From the NCBI GenBank assembly GCA_035604135.1, contig DATNJB010000081.1:40397-104396 (forward strand): a stretch of 64,000 nucleotides of DNA. Direction: 5' to 3'. Each line of letters opens with the position of its first letter. Within the stretch, counting starts at the first letter, position 1. The notes under the pieces are model-generated. The model saw nothing but the letters and a program-made list of their open reading frames with translations. It searched no databases and was not told the DNA's origin. Position numbers and translations under genes: made by a program. The stretch comes from Poindextera sp035604135. Its GTDB lineage: Bacteria > Pseudomonadota > Alphaproteobacteria > Caulobacterales > Caulobacteraceae. Below, one piece after another: positions 46,428 to 54,546 of the stretch.

Positions 46428-47566
46428 CGTCCACCTCCAGGCGCCGCGCGTCGCTCGAGCCGGCGAAGCGTGGCCAGCAGCCCGTCGCGCTCGGCATAGC
46501 ATCCCTGCAGCCAGCGTCCGCCGGGAGCGGCTGCATATGCGGTGCGCCCATGCAGAATCCGCCGGTTGTCGAACATCACGATATCGCCGGACGCGAGCCG
46601 TCGAGCGAGCAGGGCCTCCGGCGCGTGAACGCGCGCATAGAAATCGACGTAGGCCTCGTACCAGGCCTCGATGGCGGCGCACGTGAGCGGGATCGGGCGA
46701 AGCGCGCGATGGTTCACCCGCACCGCTTTGAGGTCGCCCCACGGCGCCGTCTCGAAGATCGCGGCCCGGGCGGCATAGCGCTCGCCTGCCTGCCCCTCGT
46801 AGGCGAACTCCACCGGCGTCGCGGCCAGCACGGCGAAACGCGCCGGCGCCGCGGCGCGCATGGCCTCGGCATGGGCGAACCCATCCGCGAACAGGCTCTC
46901 GCCGCCGTCCTCGGCCGCCTCGATCACGTGCAGCACCTGCAGCGTGGGTTCTGGATCGCGGTAGGGGTTGTCCGTGTGCAGCTCGAGCCCGACGGCGGTG
47001 TAGGCGAGATGGGTGGCGGCGCCCGTTTCCTCGCGGACGTCGAACAGCCTCCCGTAGTTGGTCTCCCGGACGTAGCCAAACCGCTGGACAAGCTTCTCCA
47101 CGGCGCCCGGCCCCGAGCCCGCGCCCGACAGGAAGACGATGCCGCGTCGAACGAGCGCGTTCAGCACGTCGGCGAGCGCGCCGTCGTCGGTCATGTAGGC
47201 GTCGAAACCGAAAGGCGGCGCGGGCGGCGACGCCACGGCTGACAGCCAAAGCTCGGCCGCCTCCCTTGGGCGTCCGGGTTCGCAAGACGACAAAGCGGAG
47301 AGCAGAACGCGCCTCTCCGCGCCGCCGGGCGTGAAGCGAAGAACGACAGTGTCGCCATCGAGCCTTGCGCTCTCCAGCGCGCGAGCGCCGTCGAGGGCCA
47401 GCCCACCGCCCAGGCGATGCCCGCTGGCTGGGTCGAAGGCGCCGTCGGCGTTGTCGTAGAGCCATGGCGCCGGCGCCGTCGTGGTCCGCCCGTCGGCCCA
47501 GGCGACGACAAGCCGACGCCGGTCGTCGGAGAGCGCGATGCTCAGCGGAGGAGGTTGGTTCGCCAA
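46424..47566 (-). CDS. phnY: PhnY-type 2-aminoethylphosphonate dioxygenase
   Basis: 380-aa Fe(II)/2-oxoglutarate dioxygenase of the gamma-butyrobetaine hydroxylase/TauD group. The N-terminal small domain (about 8-90) is the GBBH-like region, with WLYDNADGAFDP. The iron ligands are His and Asp in LELHTDNPY and the distal His in DNRRILHGRTAY; the 2-oxoglutarate-binding Arg should follow in GGRWLQGCY. PhnY hydroxylates 2-AEP at C1, and its product is the PhnZ substrate; the coupled PhnZ gene supports this over butyrobetaine. The start is TTG 47566, with AGGAG seven bases before it; a farther TTG at 47611 has no such site. The P-type ATPase gene lies 64 bp upstream on the same strand. Confidence 0.87.
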   Translation of the reverse strand: MANQPPPLSIALSDDRRRLVVAWADGRTTTAPAPWLYDNADGAFDPASGHRLGGGLALDGARALESARLDGDTVVLRFTPGGAERRVLLSALSSCEPGRPREAAELWLSAVASPPAPPFGFDAYMTDDGALADVLNALVRRGIVFLSGAGSGPGAVEKLVQRFGYVRETNYGRLFDVREETGAATHLAYTAVGLELHTDNPYRDPEPTLQVLHVIEAAEDGGESLFADGFAHAEAMRAAAPARFAVLAATPVEFAYEGQAGERYAARAAIFETAPWGDLKAVRVNHRALRPIPLTCAAIEAWYEAYVDFYARVHAPEALLARRLASGDIVMFDNRRILHGRTAYAAAPGGRWLQGCYAERDGLLATLRRLERRAAPGGGR

Positions 47567-47630
47567 AGCGCCACTCCTTTCAGAACCTGGCGTCCACGCG
47601 GTCTTAGTCAACGACGGTATTGTTACAGGT

Positions 47631-50162
47631 TCAACCGCGGGCAGGCCGGAGCCGCGGTCGCGAGCCGGCCTGGGCGATCCCGATCGCGAACGGCTTGATG
47701 AACTCGGCGAGGACCAGGTAGGCGACCACGATGCCGGCCATGGCCGCCAGCAGGGCGGGAGGCAAGCTCACGAAGCCGAACCAGCGCCCGAGCGGCGAGA
47801 GGGGAATGACGAGGGCAACAGCGAGCGCCGCGAGCGTCGATGCGACCAGCACGGGGTTTGGCGCGTCCCGCCAGGCGCGGCGCGCCGTCCGGATCAGGAA
47901 GACCACCAGCGTCTGCGTGGCGATCGATTCGATGAACCATCCGGTCCGGAAGGCCTGCGGCGTGCTGCGGAACACGAGGTAGAGGACGGCGAAAGTGGCG
48001 AGGTCGAAGATCGAGGAGAGCGGGCCCATCACGGCGGCGAACCTGGCGACGCTTGCGGTGCTCCAGCGCTGTGGGCCGGCAATGTCGGCGGCGCTGACGT
48101 TGTCGAACGGAATGCCGATCTCGGAGGTGTCGTAGAGCAGGTTGTTGAGCAGGATCTGGATCGCGAGCATCGGCAGGAAGGGGAGGAACAGCGATCCTGC
48201 CGCCATCGACAACATGTTGCCGAAGTTCGAGCTCGATCCCATGCGGATGTACTTCAGGATGTTGGCGAAGGTTCTCCGGCCCTCCTCGACGCCGTCCGCG
48301 ACCACCGCCAGGTCGGTGTCCAGAAGGATCATGTCCGCCGCGGCGCGGGCGACTGCAGTCGCTCCGTCGGCCGACAGCCCCACGTCGGCGCTCTTGATGG
48401 CCGGCGCATCGTTTATGCCGTCGCCCAAGAAGCCGACCACCTCTCCGGCCGCGCGAAGCGCGTGGATGATCCGCACTTTCTGGTCGGGGCTCAGGCGACC
48501 GAACGCATCGGTCTGCAGGGCGCGCACGCGCAGTGCTTCGACCGACAGCCGGTCGAGTTCCGGACCGCCGATCACCCGCCCGGCCCGCAGCCCGACGATC
48601 TTCGACAGCCGCTGGACGACCAGCGGATCGTCGCCCGACAGGATCACCACCCGCACGCCGGCGGCGGCGAGCCGGGCGACCGCGGCTGGCGCGCTGGCTT
48701 TCGGAGGGTCGGCGAAGGTACAGAGGCCCTCGAAGGCGAGGTCGGCTTCGTCCTCGGAGAGGGGATCGCGGGCGGGGCCGGCCCAGGGCCGCTGTGCGAC
48801 CGCGACGGTGCGCAGGCCCTGCTTGGCCAGTTCGCGCACGCGATCCAATGCGCCTTGCCGGTCCTTGGCGGTCAACGGTTGGCCGTTCACGGTCGAACAG
48901 GCGGCCAGCACCGACTCCGGCGCGCCCTTCACCGCCAAGGTGAGTCCCGCAGGACCCTCGGCGAGCACGGCGCCCATGCGGCGCTGGTAGTCGAAGGGCA
49001 GCAGGCCCTTCCGCACCCATCCGTTGGCGGCGTCGGGCTTGGCCTTGATCAGGGCCTGGTCCAGCGAGCCGGCGTCGCCGCCCAGGCTGGCCGAGACAGC
49101 GGCGAGTTCGGCCGCGCGGGGATCGGGTCCGCCATCGGGCGCGAACGAGCCGGACAGCTCGATCTGCGCCAATGTCAGCGTACCGGTCTTGTCGGTGCAG
49201 AGGACGGTCATCGCGCCGAGGTCGTGGATGGCGGCTAGGCGCTTGACGATCACCTTCTTGCCCGACATCCGCACCGCGCCGCGCGACAGCGTCACGGTGG
49301 TGATCATCGGCAGGAGCTCGGGCGTCAGCCCGACCGCAAGGGCCACCGAGAACATCAGAGCTTCGATGATCGGCCGGCCGAAGGCGACGTTCACCGCCAG
49401 CACGGCGATGACCAGGACCGCGGTCGCGCGCGCGACGAGCAGACCGAGCTGCCGCAGGTCGTGCTGGAACGGCGACGCCTCCGCCCTGGCGCTGAGCGCC
49501 TTGGCCGCCTCGCCGAACAGCGTGTTCGGGCCTGTGCCGACGGCGAGCGCCACCGCCTCGCCCGTCTGCACGACGGCGCCGCGGAAGAGGGCGTTCCCAG
49601 CGTCGCCGGCCGACTGCGCCGTGCTGACGCCGGGCCGCTTCGGGACGGCGTAGGGTTCGCCGGTGAGCGCCGCCTCGTTGGCCGTGCAGGCGCTCGCCTC
49701 GAGAACCAGGCCATCGGCGGGCACGATGTCGCCGACCTTGACCCGGAACACATCGCCGGGGACGACGCCGCTCGAGTCGATGGAGACAAAGGCGCCGCCC
49801 CGCTTGACCTCGGCCTTGATGGCCACGGACCTTTCCAGCGCCTCGGCGGAGCGCTTGGCGGCGGCCTCCTGGAAGGTGTCCAGCGCGACCGAGGCGGTCA
49901 GGATGATCAGGATGATGACGGCGCTCGGCCGATCGCCGGTGACCGCCGAGACCAGCGCAGCCCCGATCAGGATGAGGCACATCGGCTCGAGCAGCCGGCG
50001 CGCCGCTGCGCCGAATAGGCCGACACTGCGCGTGCGAGCGTCGCTGTTAGGCCCAAAGCGGGCAAGCCGGCTCGCTGCGTCCGCGCTCGTCAGTCCATCG
50101 ACCGTGCAGCCCATCGCTGCGGCGGCCGCGGCAGGCGTTCGTGTCCAGAACGGGGCAGGCAT
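47631..50162 (-). CDS. MgtA-type P-type cation ATPase
   Basis: 843-aa P-type ATPase with about ten membrane helices. The catalytic Asp is in LCTDKTGTL, the phosphatase motif is LTGEPYAVPK, the hinge is GDGINDAP, and the ion-site helix reads AVGLTPELLPMI, as in MgtA/MgtB magnesium importers rather than the CPx or KdpB types. It keeps FNMLNNLLYD-like spacing (ILLNNLLYDTSEIGIPFDNV) in the C-terminal part, also typical of MgtA. Magnesium is the likely substrate; other divalent cations cannot be excluded. ATG 50162 with AAGGA is preferred over GTG 50180. An FNR-type box ends 36 bp upstream. It may be cotranscribed with phnYZ. Confidence 0.87.
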   Translation of the reverse strand: MPAPFWTRTPAAAAAAMGCTVDGLTSADAASRLARFGPNSDARTRSVGLFGAAARRLLEPMCLILIGAALVSAVTGDRPSAVIILIILTASVALDTFQEAAAKRSAEALERSVAIKAEVKRGGAFVSIDSSGVVPGDVFRVKVGDIVPADGLVLEASACTANEAALTGEPYAVPKRPGVSTAQSAGDAGNALFRGAVVQTGEAVALAVGTGPNTLFGEAAKALSARAEASPFQHDLRQLGLLVARATAVLVIAVLAVNVAFGRPIIEALMFSVALAVGLTPELLPMITTVTLSRGAVRMSGKKVIVKRLAAIHDLGAMTVLCTDKTGTLTLAQIELSGSFAPDGGPDPRAAELAAVSASLGGDAGSLDQALIKAKPDAANGWVRKGLLPFDYQRRMGAVLAEGPAGLTLAVKGAPESVLAACSTVNGQPLTAKDRQGALDRVRELAKQGLRTVAVAQRPWAGPARDPLSEDEADLAFEGLCTFADPPKASAPAAVARLAAAGVRVVILSGDDPLVVQRLSKIVGLRAGRVIGGPELDRLSVEALRVRALQTDAFGRLSPDQKVRIIHALRAAGEVVGFLGDGINDAPAIKSADVGLSADGATAVARAAADMILLDTDLAVVADGVEEGRRTFANILKYIRMGSSSNFGNMLSMAAGSLFLPFLPMLAIQILLNNLLYDTSEIGIPFDNVSAADIAGPQRWSTASVARFAAVMGPLSSIFDLATFAVLYLVFRSTPQAFRTGWFIESIATQTLVVFLIRTARRAWRDAPNPVLVASTLAALAVALVIPLSPLGRWFGFVSLPPALLAAMAGIVVAYLVLAEFIKPFAIGIAQAGSRPRLRPARG

Positions 50163-50197
50163 CGTCCTTGAGATTGGCACGATTTGCCGGACGCTGG

Positions 50198-50211
50198 CTG
50201 ATCTTGATCAA
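50198..50211 (-). promoter_or_regulatory. FNR/FixK-type box, minus strand TTGATCAAGATCAG
   Basis: On the minus strand it reads TTGAT-CAAG-ATCAG, one base from perfect TTGAT-N4-ATCAA. It is 36 bp before ATG 50162. A site at -41.5 would start transcription near 50163, so either the message is almost leaderless or the site acts from a different distance. Confidence 0.55.
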
Positions 50212-50306
50212 AGCGGGCAAGCCGCCACGCGTCGGGGGCGAAATTCAATGCGGATTGCCGTAGACAGGCCCCCAACGGGCTCTCGGCGGCCGGCGCGCAG
50301 CGGGAA

Positions 50307-51308
50307 ATGGAACGATATCAGACCCACCGGCTCTGCGTTGCGCCGATGATGGACTGGACCGACCGGCATTGCCGGCGGTTGCATCGGGGCCTGAGCGCGC
50401 GCGCGCGGCTCTACACCGAGATGCTGACGGCCGAGGCGATCATCCACGGCGATCGCGCGCGTCTCCTTGGCTTCGAGGCAGGTGACCATCCCGTCGCGCT
50501 GCAGCTGGGCGGCGCCGATCCGGCGAAGCTCGCCGAGGCTGCGCGGATCGGGGAAGGCTTCGGCTACGACGAGATCAACCTCAACGTCGGCTGCCCCTCC
50601 GACCGGGTGCAGGCCGGCCGCTTCGGCGCCTGCCTGATGCGCGAGCCGGAGCTGGTCGCCGAATGCATGGCGGCGATCTGCGCGGCGGCGGGCGTTCCGG
50701 CGACGGTCAAGTGCCGGATCGGCGTCGACGATCAGGACCCCGAAGAGAGCCTGTCTCGCCTGATCGACGGCTGCGCCGCCGTCGGCGTCTCGACCTTCGT
50801 CGTCCATGCGCGCAAGGCCTGGCTCAACGGGCTGTCGCCGAAGGAAAACCGCGAGATCCCGCCGCTGGATTATGGGCTGGTGTATCGGTTGAAGGTTGAA
50901 CGACCGCACCTGACGATCGTCATCAACGGCGGGATCGCATCGCTGGACGAGGCCGAGGCGCACCTCGCCCATGTCGATGGCGTGATGCTGGGCCGCGCCG
51001 CTTATCACGAGCCCGGGTTGCTGGGCGCCGTCGACCGGCGGCTGTTCGACTTGACATCGCCGGTGATCGACGCGTGTGAGGCAGTCCGGCGTTACCGGCC
51101 GCATGTCGCGCGCGAGCTCGCCGACGGGACGCGGCTGAATGCGCTGGTCAAGCCGTTGCTCGGCCTGTTCCACGCCGCGCCCGGCGCCCGCACTTGGCGG
51201 CGCATCCTGACGGTGGAGTCGATCCGGCCAGGCGGCGGGCTGGAGGTGCTTGACGCGGCGCTGGCGGCCATCGAAGCAGCCGCCCAGCGGCGGCTGGAGC
51301 CGGCTTAA
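50307..51308 (+). CDS. dusA: tRNA-dihydrouridine synthase A
   Basis: 333-aa FMN enzyme that reduces uridine 20/20a of tRNAs to dihydrouridine. Motifs: VAPMMDWTDRHCRRLHRGL (FMN-binding start), LYTEMLTAEAIIHGDR, NLNVGCPSDRVQAGRFGACL with the catalytic Cys in GCPSDRV, TVKCRIGVDD, FVVHARKAWLNGLSP (catalytic/FMN H-A-R-K) and NGGIASLDEA with VDGVMLGRAAY. Length and all motif spacings fit the DusA subfamily. The start is ATG 50307. The gene shares the divergent promoter region with the P-type ATPase; its last four bases overlap the convergent protease gene. Confidence 0.95.
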   Translation: MERYQTHRLCVAPMMDWTDRHCRRLHRGLSARARLYTEMLTAEAIIHGDRARLLGFEAGDHPVALQLGGADPAKLAEAARIGEGFGYDEINLNVGCPSDRVQAGRFGACLMREPELVAECMAAICAAAGVPATVKCRIGVDDQDPEESLSRLIDGCAAVGVSTFVVHARKAWLNGLSPKENREIPPLDYGLVYRLKVERPHLTIVINGGIASLDEAEAHLAHVDGVMLGRAAYHEPGLLGAVDRRLFDLTSPVIDACEAVRRYRPHVARELADGTRLNALVKPLLGLFHAAPGARTWRRILTVESIRPGGGLEVLDAALAAIEAAAQRRLEPA

Positions 51309-51829
51309 GGCCTGAGGATGAGCGAGCTCTTGGTGGCTTCGAACTGGCTCAGCCGCCCGAGGTAACTCATGCCGAGCAGGGAATGCTCGAGGCCATTCTG
51401 GATCACGTAGGCGTCGACGTTGTCGACCTCGGCGCCGGCGACCGCGATGCTGGCCAGCTGCACGCGCGCGGCCGGGGCATGGCCGCTGGCGGTGGTCACG
51501 GTGTAGCCATAGGTGAGGCTGTTCGGATCGATGCCCAGGCGCTGGGCGTCCTCGGGCGTCAGCGCCACGGCGCTCGCACCGGTGTCGACCAGGAAGCGCA
51601 CCTCGTGGCCGCTGACCGACGCCTCGGCCCAATAGTGGCCGTCAGGGCTTTTCGGCACCTCCGCGTCCTGACCGCTGGCCGGCGCGGCGTCTGAAACTTG
51701 CGCGCTGGCGAACTCGGGGGCGGCCGTGCTCGCGGCCGCCGGATGGTCCCGGGCCAGCGAGATCACCACCTGGGCGCTCGCAGCCGCGCTCAGCGCGCCG
51801 ATCGCCGCGATCGCGGCCAGCCTCAACAT
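51305..51829 (-). CDS. secreted retropepsin-like aspartic protease (TIGR02281-like)
   Basis: 174-aa protein with an N-terminal signal or anchor (MLRLAAIAAIGALSAAASA) followed by an Ala/Ser linker and a retropepsin fold. The active-site motif is FLVDTGASAVALT (D-T-G-A), preceded by HYWAEASVSGHEVRF and followed by the flap-like TYGYTVTTASGH and the closing SLLGMSYLGRLSQFE. Proteins of this clan AA family are widespread in alphaproteobacteria; they act as homodimers and probably work in the periplasm. Their substrates are unknown. The start is ATG 51829. The 3-prime end overlaps dusA by four bases. Confidence 0.88.
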   Translation of the reverse strand: MLRLAAIAAIGALSAAASAQVVISLARDHPAAASTAAPEFASAQVSDAAPASGQDAEVPKSPDGHYWAEASVSGHEVRFLVDTGASAVALTPEDAQRLGIDPNSLTYGYTVTTASGHAPAARVQLASIAVAGAEVDNVDAYVIQNGLEHSLLGMSYLGRLSQFEATKSSLILRP

Positions 51830-51928
51830 CCCAACACCCCGCCTTCAAAGGCTCTGTTCGAGGCCGTTTCTCGGCCCTTGCCCGGGACTATGGACCAAGA
51901 GCCTTTGCAAGCGGTGAATCGCGCGCCG

Positions 51929-52144
51929 CTAGCGCCCGAAGCGCTCCAGCACGTCTGGCGCGATGCGGCTTCGGCGCTCGGGCAAGCCGCGCATGATCCG
52001 GGCGCGCTCGGCGTCGGTGTAGGCGCTCCAGCGCGCGATCTCGCCGAGGGTCCGGTAGCAGCCGAGGCAAAGGCCGCTGCGCCCATCGACCATGCAGACG
52101 CGGATGCAGGGGCTCTCGATCGGCGGGGCGGGGTCGGGCGGCAT
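51929..52144 (-). CDS. DUF1289-family small protein
   Basis: 71-aa protein with the DUF1289 pattern: IESPCIRVCMVDGRSGLCLG then CYRTLGEIARWSAYTDAERA. The four Cys (C-x3-C...C-x2-C) suggest a metal site, probably zinc or iron-sulfur. ATG 52144 is chosen because the sequence upstream is Arg-rich and lacks the family pattern. The function is unknown; the family is often near fumarate or oxidoreductase genes. It is divergent from the PLD gene, 116 bp away, and about 100 bp from the protease gene on the same strand. Confidence 0.85.
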   Translation of the reverse strand: MPPDPAPPIESPCIRVCMVDGRSGLCLGCYRTLGEIARWSAYTDAERARIMRGLPERRSRIAPDVLERFGR

Positions 52145-52260
52145 CGTCCGATCTCGCGCGCGCCGCCGGCGTTCGCAAGGCCCGCGCATCAACAATTTGG
52201 AACAAGCCGGAGCCGGCCAGCTTACAATCCACCCAGGGACCAACCGGAATTTCAGCAACT

Positions 52261-53736
52261 ATGCCGCCGGCCGTTCTGAAGCCTGGCATCAACTGCTGGC
52301 GGGTCGAGCACGCCGGCCGCACAGCGTTCCTGGTCGACGGTCAGGACTACTTCGCCGCCGTGCTGGCGGCGCTGAAGGCCGCCCGTCGGTCGGTGCTCCT
52401 GCTGGGCTGGGGTTTCGACCCGCGCACGCGCCTTCTGCCGGACGGGTTCGAGCGTGGCGACGAGCCCGACGAGATCGGCCAGGTCCTGCTCGCCCTTGCC
52501 GCTGCGCGCCCGGGCATCGACATCCGCATTCTCATCTGGAAGTCGGCGCTGCCGATCGAGGCCTCGCAGGATTTCTTTCCCCACCGCGCCCGCGCTTGGT
52601 TCGCCGACTCGGCCGTCAAGTTCCGCCTCGACGACGCCACCCCGCTCGCCGGCTGCCACCACCAGAAGGTGCTGGTGATCGACGACCAGATCGCCTTTTG
52701 CGGCGGCGCCGATTTCGGCGTCGACCGCTGGGACACCCCGGCGCACTCCGACCGGGACGCACGCCGCATCGACCCGACCTTTTCGACTCACCCGCCACGC
52801 CACGAGGTGGCGATGCTGGTCGACGGCGACGCCGCCAGGGCGCTGGGCGAGCTGGCGCGCGAGCGCTGGCGTCGCGCGAGCGGCGATGCGCCGCCGCCGC
52901 CGCCGCCGGGCGACAGCGACCCCTGGCCTGCCGGCCTGAGGCCCGACATCGCCGATGTTCCCGTTGCGATCGCGCGGACCGAGCCGGCCTGGCGTCGACG
53001 GCCGGCCGTGCAGGAGTGGAAGCGCCTGACGCTGGCGGCGATCGCCGCCGCCCGGCGCACGATCTACCTGGAGAACCAGTACTTCACCTCGCCGACGATC
53101 GCCGAGGCGTTGGCCAGGCGGCTGGGCGAACCGGAGGGTCCGGAGATCGTGCTGGTGTCGACCGAGGCCAGTCCGAGCTGGTTCGACCGACTGAGCATGG
53201 ACCAGGCGCGGGGCGTGGCGCTCCGTCGGCTGCGCGCGGCCGACGTCTTCGGCCGGTTCCGCGCCTTCTGCCCAGAGACCGCGCTGGGCCAGCCGATCAT
53301 CGTGCACGCCAAGCTCTGCATCACCGACGACCGGCTGCTGCGCATCGGTTCCGCCAACCTGAACAACCGCTCGCTCGGGCTCGACACCGAGTGTGAGCTC
53401 GCCATCGAGGCCGGGGACGCGCCCAAGACGGCCGCGGCGATCGAGCGCCTGCGCGACCGCCTGATCGGCCACTATCTGCACCGGTCGGCGCTGGACGTCG
53501 CCCGCTCGATCGTGCGCCATGGGGGGTTGGTCGCGGGCATCGAAGCGCTCGATCGCGGCCGCCGCCTCAGGCAGATCGAGCCGCCGCGTATGGGTCCTCT
53601 CGGCAGGCTGATCTCAGGCTACCATCTCGGAGACCCGCTCGGGGTCGACGACGCATGGCGGCCATGGCGGCGACGGGCGCTGCTCGCCGCCGAGGTGCGG
53701 GCGATCGCGGCCGGGGCGCGGGACGGCGACGCCTAG
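52261..53736 (+). CDS. phospholipase D / cardiolipin synthase-like protein
   Basis: 491 aa with two HKD motifs: HHQKVLVIDDQIAFCGGADF (about residue 137) and VHAKLCITDDRLLRIGSANL (about residue 348), each followed by the G-G/G-S and D/N of the family. The N-terminus has no clear membrane helices, unlike the classic cardiolipin synthase ClsA, so a ClsB/ClsC-type or PLD-like hydrolase or transferase is more likely. It is followed on the opposite strand by an endonuclease/exonuclease/phosphatase protein, the partner often encoded with such proteins (E. coli ybhO-ybhP). The start is ATG 52261. The lipid substrate is unknown. Confidence 0.87.
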   Translation: MPPAVLKPGINCWRVEHAGRTAFLVDGQDYFAAVLAALKAARRSVLLLGWGFDPRTRLLPDGFERGDEPDEIGQVLLALAAARPGIDIRILIWKSALPIEASQDFFPHRARAWFADSAVKFRLDDATPLAGCHHQKVLVIDDQIAFCGGADFGVDRWDTPAHSDRDARRIDPTFSTHPPRHEVAMLVDGDAARALGELARERWRRASGDAPPPPPPGDSDPWPAGLRPDIADVPVAIARTEPAWRRRPAVQEWKRLTLAAIAAARRTIYLENQYFTSPTIAEALARRLGEPEGPEIVLVSTEASPSWFDRLSMDQARGVALRRLRAADVFGRFRAFCPETALGQPIIVHAKLCITDDRLLRIGSANLNNRSLGLDTECELAIEAGDAPKTAAAIERLRDRLIGHYLHRSALDVARSIVRHGGLVAGIEALDRGRRLRQIEPPRMGPLGRLISGYHLGDPLGVDDAWRPWRRRALLAAEVRAIAAGARDGDA

Positions 53737-54465
53737 CTAGAGCGCGAAGTCCACCACCAGCGGCAGATGGTCCGAGGCGACGCGCGTCGCCGGCTCGTAG
53801 GGCGCGTGGATCGCGCTCACGCGCACGTCGGCGGTGACGAACACGTGGTCGATGCGCAACAACGGGAAGGCGGACGGGAAGGTGGCGTTGGGGCGCCGGT
53901 GCTCTGCGCGCCGCCGCGCGTCGAAGAGCTTGCCCGCCAGCGTTCGATAGACGATGGAGCCGGCCGTGGCGTTGAAGTCGCCGAGCAGGATGGCCGGCGA
54001 GGCGCGGTCCGTGTGGCCGAGCCACTCCGGCCCGGCCAGAGCCGCCGCCTGCCGGCGCTGCTCTCGGGGCACCAGGCCCAGGTGCGCGTTCAGGACCTGC
54101 AGCTCGATGCCGTCCACGTCGATCGCGACCCAGAGCGCGCCGCGCGGCTCGAGCGCCAGGCCGCGCTCGAGCGCCGGCAGCGGGCCCGCCTTGACCAGTC
54201 GCTCGGGGTAAGAGGTCAGGATCGCGTCGCCGTACTGCTCCTCCTCGACCCTGAGCGCGGCGTTGAAGTGGCAGGCCATGTCGAGCCGCCGCGCGATCTC
54301 GTGCGCCTGGTCGACACCGCCCGTCCGCGCACGGCCGACGTCGAGCTCCTGCAGGGCGACGATCTCCGGCTCCAGCGCCGCGATCACGCCGGCGACGCGG
54401 CCGACATCCAGGCGGCGATCCCCGCCGACGCAGCGATGCACATTGTAGGTCAGGATGCGCGGCAT
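53737..54465 (-). CDS. endonuclease/exonuclease/phosphatase (EEP) family protein
   Basis: 242-aa protein of the EEP fold. Motifs: RILTYNVHRCVGGD (metal Asn), ALQELDVGRARTGG (metal Glu), NAHLGLVPREQRRQ, AILLGDFNATAGS (D-x-N catalytic), RIDHVFVTADV and the final SDHLPLVVDFAL (D-H). It probably acts as a phosphodiesterase on nucleic acid or lipid; the pairing with a PLD protein favours lipid metabolism as in E. coli YbhP. The start is ATG 54465; a TTG at 54483 would add six residues. The stop codon directly abuts that of the convergent PLD gene, with no base between. Confidence 0.87.
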   Translation of the reverse strand: MPRILTYNVHRCVGGDRRLDVGRVAGVIAALEPEIVALQELDVGRARTGGVDQAHEIARRLDMACHFNAALRVEEEQYGDAILTSYPERLVKAGPLPALERGLALEPRGALWVAIDVDGIELQVLNAHLGLVPREQRRQAAALAGPEWLGHTDRASPAILLGDFNATAGSIVYRTLAGKLFDARRRAEHRRPNATFPSAFPLLRIDHVFVTADVRVSAIHAPYEPATRVASDHLPLVVDFAL

Positions 54466-54546
54466 GGCCGTATCCAACGCCAAGCGAAGCCGATTGCGAA
54501 CCCGCGCCGAGGCCCTATCATCCGCGGCCCGATCCGGAGAGTGGGC

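Noticed and set aside
44293..46551. Long minus-strand frame (752 codons) opposite the TPR-sulfotransferase
   Set aside because: The plus strand encodes clear TPRs and the PAPS loop; the antisense product is Arg/Gly-rich noise.
47623..49980. Second long minus-strand frame (785 codons) over the P-type ATPase
   Set aside because: Frame-shifted reading of the ATPase gene; the real frame contains DKTGT and all ATPase motifs.
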